DNA of 10,093 nt. Origin: Candidatus Bathyarchaeota archaeon. Lineage in GTDB: Archaea > Thermoproteota > Bathyarchaeia > Bathyarchaeales > Bathycorpusculaceae. Of the stretch, positions 6,882 to 10,093 are shown one piece after another (position 1 is the first letter of the stretch; each line of letters opens with the position of its first letter). Made by a program: the position numbers and the translations under genes. The stretch spans positions 1-10,093 of the forward strand of contig DAOVFL010000023.1 in the NCBI GenBank assembly GCA_030672945.1, in the 5' to 3' direction. A model generated the notes under the pieces. The model was not told the DNA's origin, searched no databases, and saw only the letters and a list, made by a program, of their open reading frames with translations.

Positions 6882-7036
6882 CAAAAAGTTTAACTCAAAA
6901 TCAGTAGTTTGTTATGATTTCCAAGCGAAGCTGTACTAGATGACTCCAGAACATTTTTCTACTCAAGATGTGAATTGTTTTCTTAAAATGCAAATGGTTA
7001 CAACTAAGTTTTTAACGGAGAACTTTCGACGTCCAC

Positions 7037-8179
7037 TCATTGATTTTTCCGTTTGTAACCGTATTCCTCAGCGTTGTAAAATGGTAATGACACAATTTTC
7101 CCCTTTACCAGTCTGTTGCGTATTTTAATGTTGATCAAGTTTCCCTTCTGAGCTAAAAATGACGTGATATAAGCCATTCCTATGCCACATTTAAGCAATG
7201 GTGAAAATGTTCCACTTGTCATATACCCGATTTTCTCATTTTTATCATCGAAAATCTCGAAGTTTGACCGAGGTATACCCCTCTCCAACATCCTTATTCC
7301 AACACGTTTACGTTTAACTCCTTCCCTTTTCTGTTTCAACAATACATCTTTACCAATGAAGTTTTCTTTTTGGAATTTCACAACGAAACCCAACCTTGCT
7401 TCCAAAGGAGTTGTGGTTTCATCAATGTCTTTTCCATAAAGGCACATTCCAGCTTCAAGCCTTAGAGTGTCTCTTGCTCCTAGACCGCAAGGTTCAACTT
7501 CAAAGGATTCACCCGCTTCGAGGATAGCATTCCATAATTTTACCGCTTTGTAAGGTGCAGATAATGAGGCGTTCCACACGAATACTTCAAAACCATCCTC
7601 GCCAGTGTAGCCAGTTCTGGAAACAAAAACTTCCATATCCGTCATCCGAGAATGACCACATTCAAACCTCTCTATTTTTCCCAAGTCTGATGTAGATATT
7701 TTTTGCAGTGTTTTTTCGGCGTTTGGACCTTGAACCGCGAACATTCCTACATTGTCTGAAATATCTTCGATTTTTACTTCGAACCCTTCTGTGTTGTTAA
7801 TTAGCCAATTATAATCTTTTTCTCTGTTGCCCGCGTTGAAGACAATCAGGAATTTATCTGTCTCTAATCGATATACAACGAAGTCATCTATTATACCGCC
7901 ATTTACGTTGCACATAACTGAATATTGAGCACTGTTAGGTAGTAACATGGAAACATTGTTTGTTATAACGTGATTTAGGAAGCGTTCAGAGTCAACACCC
8001 ACGATCAAGACACGGCCCATATGAGATATGTCGAAGATACCAACGCTGTTTCGCACAGCTAAATGTTCAGGGATTACACCCTTATACCATAGAGGCATCT
8101 CGAAGCCAGCAAAGAGAGTTAATTTAGCTGTTTTCTTGTGAACATCATAAAGTTGGGTTCTGCATGCTTTTTCTGTCAA
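7037..8179 (-). CDS. gcvT: Glycine cleavage system T protein (aminomethyltransferase)
   Basis: A 380-residue cytoplasmic tetrahydrofolate- or tetrahydropterin-dependent aminomethyltransferase. In the glycine cleavage complex it takes the aminomethyl group from lipoyl-GcvH, releases ammonia and forms the methylene-pterin. Length and layout are standard: an N-terminal FAGFEMPLWYKG (23-34), GIFDISHMGR (47-56), the pterin-site GGIIDDFVVYR (94-104) containing the conserved Asp, RTGYTGEDGFE (188-198), and GLGARDTLRLEAG (232-244). The C-terminal barrel has MTSGTFSPLLKCGIGMAY (320-337). The TTG start at 8179 has GGGGAG three bases upstream. It lies 14 bases after the zinc-ribbon gene, so the two are probably cotranscribed. 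No gcvH, gcvP or lipoyl genes are in the window. The archaeal C1 carrier (tetrahydrofolate or tetrahydromethanopterin) cannot be told from this sequence. Confidence 0.95.
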   Translation of the reverse strand: MTEKACRTQLYDVHKKTAKLTLFAGFEMPLWYKGVIPEHLAVRNSVGIFDISHMGRVLIVGVDSERFLNHVITNNVSMLLPNSAQYSVMCNVNGGIIDDFVVYRLETDKFLIVFNAGNREKDYNWLINNTEGFEVKIEDISDNVGMFAVQGPNAEKTLQKISTSDLGKIERFECGHSRMTDMEVFVSRTGYTGEDGFEVFVWNASLSAPYKAVKLWNAILEAGESFEVEPCGLGARDTLRLEAGMCLYGKDIDETTTPLEARLGFVVKFQKENFIGKDVLLKQKREGVKRKRVGIRMLERGIPRSNFEIFDDKNEKIGYMTSGTFSPLLKCGIGMAYITSFLAQKGNLINIKIRNRLVKGKIVSLPFYNAEEYGYKRKNQ

Positions 8180-8193
8180 TTTCTCCCCTCAAA

Positions 8194-8358
8194 TTACTTT
8201 GCGGGTTTCACTTCAACATCTAACGGTATGAGAGCAAGTTTTTTACCACAACTGGGACATTGACCATTGTATTTATGAAGAATCTCATCTGGAGGTTTAA
8301 GATCAGAACCCTCATACAATGTGTAGCCGCAATGTTGACATACTACATGTTGAGGCAA
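8194..8358 (-). CDS. Small two-CxxC zinc-ribbon protein
   Basis: A 54-residue protein whose sequence begins PQHVVCQHCGYTLYEG after the start. The first knuckle C-x-x-C is at residues 7-10 and the second, CPSCGKK, at 34-40. They are joined by a charged linker containing DLKPPDEILHKYNG, and a short strand LALIPLDVEV closes the fold. This is a typical rubredoxin-like zinc ribbon that would bind one zinc ion. Similar stand-alone ribbons are common in archaea and often have no assigned function; they may bind nucleic acid or a partner protein. TTG 8358 follows AAAGGAG with a nine-base gap, a good ribosome site. The gene precedes gcvT by 14 bases on the same strand, implying an operon, but a direct functional link is not evident. 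The start sits next to a perfect inverted repeat. Coding status is well supported by the motif, ribosome site and spacing. Confidence 0.85.
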   Translation of the reverse strand: MPQHVVCQHCGYTLYEGSDLKPPDEILHKYNGQCPSCGKKLALIPLDVEVKPAK

Positions 8359-8364
8359 AGCTTT

Positions 8365-8399
8365 ATACTCCTTTAATATCGAATGAGATAAAGGAGTAT
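8365..8399. promoter_or_regulatory. 11-bp perfect inverted repeat, operator-like
   Basis: ATACTCCTTTA at 8365-8375 is mirrored exactly by TAAAGGAGTAT at 8389-8399 with a 13-base spacer. The proximal arm includes the Shine-Dalgarno AAAGGAG of the zinc-ribbon gene. From the TATA-like box at 8403-8410, transcription should begin near 8380, inside the spacer, so the site straddles the start point as an archaeal repressor operator would. If the transcript starts further upstream, the same repeat would form an RNA stem masking the ribosome site. Confidence 0.5.
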
Positions 8400-8402
8400 G
8401 GG

Positions 8403-8410
8403 ATATTTAT
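8403..8410 (-). promoter_or_regulatory. TATA-like box for the zinc-ribbon/gcvT operon
   Basis: ATAAATAT on the minus strand, directly behind the inverted repeat. It predicts transcription from about 8380 and a leader of about 22 bases that contains AAAGGAG. Confidence 0.4.
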
Positions 8411-8467
8411 TGGTTGCTAACCTTAGGGTTTCACGTCTTACTCTACACGGAAAGTTTTGATCGCACC

Positions 8468-8474
8468 TATAAAT
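8468..8474 (+). promoter_or_regulatory. TATA box for topA
   Basis: TATAAAT on the plus strand predicts transcription near 8497, about 30 bases before ATG 8526. It is about 60 bases from the opposite-strand TATA box, so the two promoters are divergent and close. Confidence 0.5.
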
Positions 8475-8525
8475 GTTTAATTCTAAGAAGTTAATTTCTG
8501 GTATGCCTACAGGACATGTGAAAAG

Positions 8526-10093
8526 ATGGGTAAGTATACACTGATTATTACAGAAAAACCGAATGCTGCGCAGAGAATAGCTTCAGCTCTTAACGAGAAA
8601 GGGAAAGTGAAAAAAATGGAAGATAATGGAGTGCCTTATTATGTGGCAAAAAGAGATAAAGAAATTGTTGTTGTTCCAGCTTTAGGTCATTTATACACGG
8701 TTGCTGAAGAACGAAAGGGAAGAAATTATTATCCAGTTTTTAATTTCAGATGGGTACCAAGATACGCTGCTGAAAGAGGAGTAAAACAAATCCGCACATG
8801 GATTGCAACTATCTCAAAGCTTGCAAGTGAAGCCGACATGTTCATTGACGCATGCGATTATGACATCGAAGGAAGTGTAATTGGGTATTGCACACTGAAA
8901 TATGCATGCGGTGACAAAGAAAACAGCGCAAAACGCATGAGGTACTCCACCCTTACAAAAGAGGAACTGGAGAAATCATACTCCGAACTGCTACCACACT
9001 TGGATTTTACACTCATAAAGGCTGGAAGCACGAGACATGAGGTTGATTGGCTTTACGGTGTGAATCTTTCACGAGCTTTAACCATATCAGCCAGGAATTG
9101 GAGTGGAAAATATGCAACGCTAAGTACGGGAAGAGTGCAAGGTCCAGCTTTGAGGTTTATCGTTACTAGGGAAAAAGAAGTCAGAAGCTTTGTACCCGCG
9201 CCTTACTGGGAAATAAAAGCGGAAGTTGAAGTTCAAGGGTCAGTTTTCAAAGCGGAATACGAGAAGGCGCAAATCGAAATGAAAAGCGAAGCAGACACTG
9301 TTTTAAACATATGTAAAAAAAAGGATGGAGTGGTGGATAAAGTTGATATTAGAAGATTCCAGCAAGAAACACCTTTTCCTTTTGATTTAGGTGCTTTACA
9401 ACGTGAGTCCTATGGCTTATTTGGTTTTACACCAAGGCGCACATCGTACATCGCTCAGAGTCTCTATCTAGAAGCTTTAATATCCTATCCGAGAACAAGC
9501 AGTCAAGAGCTCCCACCAGAAATAAACTATAAGGCAATTTTGAAGAAACTAAGTAGAGTTTACAAATACAAGAAACTCATAAAGAGGCTTCTCGCAAAAC
9601 CTGAATTGAAGCCTAGAGAAGGAAAGAAGAAAGATCCAGCGCATCCTGCTATCTACCCAACTGGAAAGATGCCTGAAAAAAATTTAGATGCTTCAGAAAG
9701 GAAAGTTCTTGATCTCATTATAAAAAGATTCATGGCTGTTTTCAGTGAACCAGCAATAAAACAAAGCATGAAAGTTCATATCAACGTTAATGGACATTAC
9801 TTCTACTTGAGAGGAAGACAAACCCTGAAGGAAGGATGGTTACGCTACTATAGACCTTACATGAAGTCAGAAGAAATTTCTTTACCTCCAATAGAAGAAG
9901 GACAAACAATTAGAGTTAAGAAAGTGATTTTAGAAGATAAATTCACTAAACAAACCTCACGGTATAATCCTGGCAGTCTCCTCAAGAAAATGGAAGATAC
10001 CGGAATCGGAACGAAAGCGACAAGGGCAAACATTATACAGACTCTCTACGATAGAAAGTACGTCCGAGAAGAGAGAATGATCGTAACGGATCT
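8526..10093 (+). CDS. topA: DNA topoisomerase I (type IA), 3' end outside window
   Basis: The first 522 residues of an archaeal type IA topoisomerase, which relaxes negative supercoils by a 5'-phosphotyrosine strand break. The TOPRIM domain starts with TLIITEKPNAAQRIA (5-19), Glu10 being catalytic, and has the metal motif DYDIEG (111-116), where the usual Arg of D-x-D-R-E-G is Ile. STGRVQGPAL (200-209) is the conserved strand-binding segment. The catalytic tyrosine is Tyr321 in LISYPRTSSQ, and HPAIYPTG (373-380) and GIGTKATRANII (493-504) follow as in the family. Zinc-finger or C-terminal modules would lie past the right edge. ATG 8526 is the first in-frame start with no upstream alternative; AGGA lies 11 bases before it, a weak site. 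No reverse gyrase helicase part precedes the TOPRIM. It is divergent from the zinc-ribbon/gcvT pair. Confidence 0.95.
   Translation, partial: MGKYTLIITEKPNAAQRIASALNEKGKVKKMEDNGVPYYVAKRDKEIVVVPALGHLYTVAEERKGRNYYPVFNFRWVPRYAAERGVKQIRTWIATISKLASEADMFIDACDYDIEGSVIGYCTLKYACGDKENSAKRMRYSTLTKEELEKSYSELLPHLDFTLIKAGSTRHEVDWLYGVNLSRALTISARNWSGKYATLSTGRVQGPALRFIVTREKEVRSFVPAPYWEIKAEVEVQGSVFKAEYEKAQIEMKSEADTVLNICKKKDGVVDKVDIRRFQQETPFPFDLGALQRESYGLFGFTPRRTSYIAQSLYLEALISYPRTSSQELPPEINYKAILKKLSRVYKYKKLIKRLLAKPELKPREGKKKDPAHPAIYPTGKMPEKNLDASERKVLDLIIKRFMAVFSEPAIKQSMKVHINVNGHYFYLRGRQTLKEGWLRYYRPYMKSEEISLPPIEEGQTIRVKKVILEDKFTKQTSRYNPGSLLKKMEDTGIGTKATRANIIQTLYDRKYVREERMIVTD

Noticed and set aside
6882..6905. 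Intrinsic terminator after the fusion gene (CTTTTTAACAAAAAG)
   Set aside because: The potential stem is only A-T pairs with a three-base loop. The T-run may help archaeal termination, but it is too weak to annotate as a terminator.
6940..7128. 62-residue plus-strand ORF overlapping the gcvT 3' end
   Set aside because: More than a third of it is antisense to gcvT, with no ribosome site and no recognisable motif.

Overview
The window reads as archaeal. It has a family B DNA polymerase tail with the archaeal C-terminal motif, a topoisomerase IA of archaeal type, a two-gene N-glycosylation cluster (GPT-type sugar-phosphate transferase plus AglB/STT3), TATA-box promoters with short leaders, and frequent TTG starts. 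The sequence is AT-rich. Overall it resembles a TACK-type archaeon, perhaps of the Bathyarchaeia, but no taxonomic marker here settles that.

Layout. The left edge carries the 3' end of a plus-strand polB, which runs 66 bp into the 3' end of a convergent QueT-family membrane transporter gene. QueT starts at a TTG behind a strong Shine-Dalgarno sequence. Its short predicted leader holds a GC-rich hairpin whose loop and 3' arm can also pair with the Shine-Dalgarno region, so it is a candidate riboswitch. From about 940 to 1694 there is no intact gene, only short interrupted open stretches. From 1695 to 4879, on the minus strand, aglB is followed by an overlapping GPT-type glycosyl-1-phosphate transferase: the lipid-linked glycan starting enzyme and the oligosaccharyltransferase of one pathway. 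A 496-bp non-coding region with a 13-bp perfect inverted repeat separates aglB from a divergent plus-strand gene, which encodes a fusion of a polysaccharide-deacetylase-like domain and a FemAB/GNAT-like acyltransferase domain. That gene may modify the same surface glycans.

The right part has a minus-strand pair: a 54-residue zinc-ribbon protein (positions 8194 to 8358) and gcvT, the glycine cleavage T protein. It is divergent from topA, which runs off the right edge. The divergent intergenic region carries TATA boxes for both directions and an 11-bp perfect inverted repeat at the predicted start of the zinc-ribbon transcript, which looks like an operator.

The observations most worth a second look are the QueT leader RNA and the deacetylase-acyltransferase fusion facing the N-glycosylation operon. 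All functions are assigned from sequence patterns read by eye; no database search was run.
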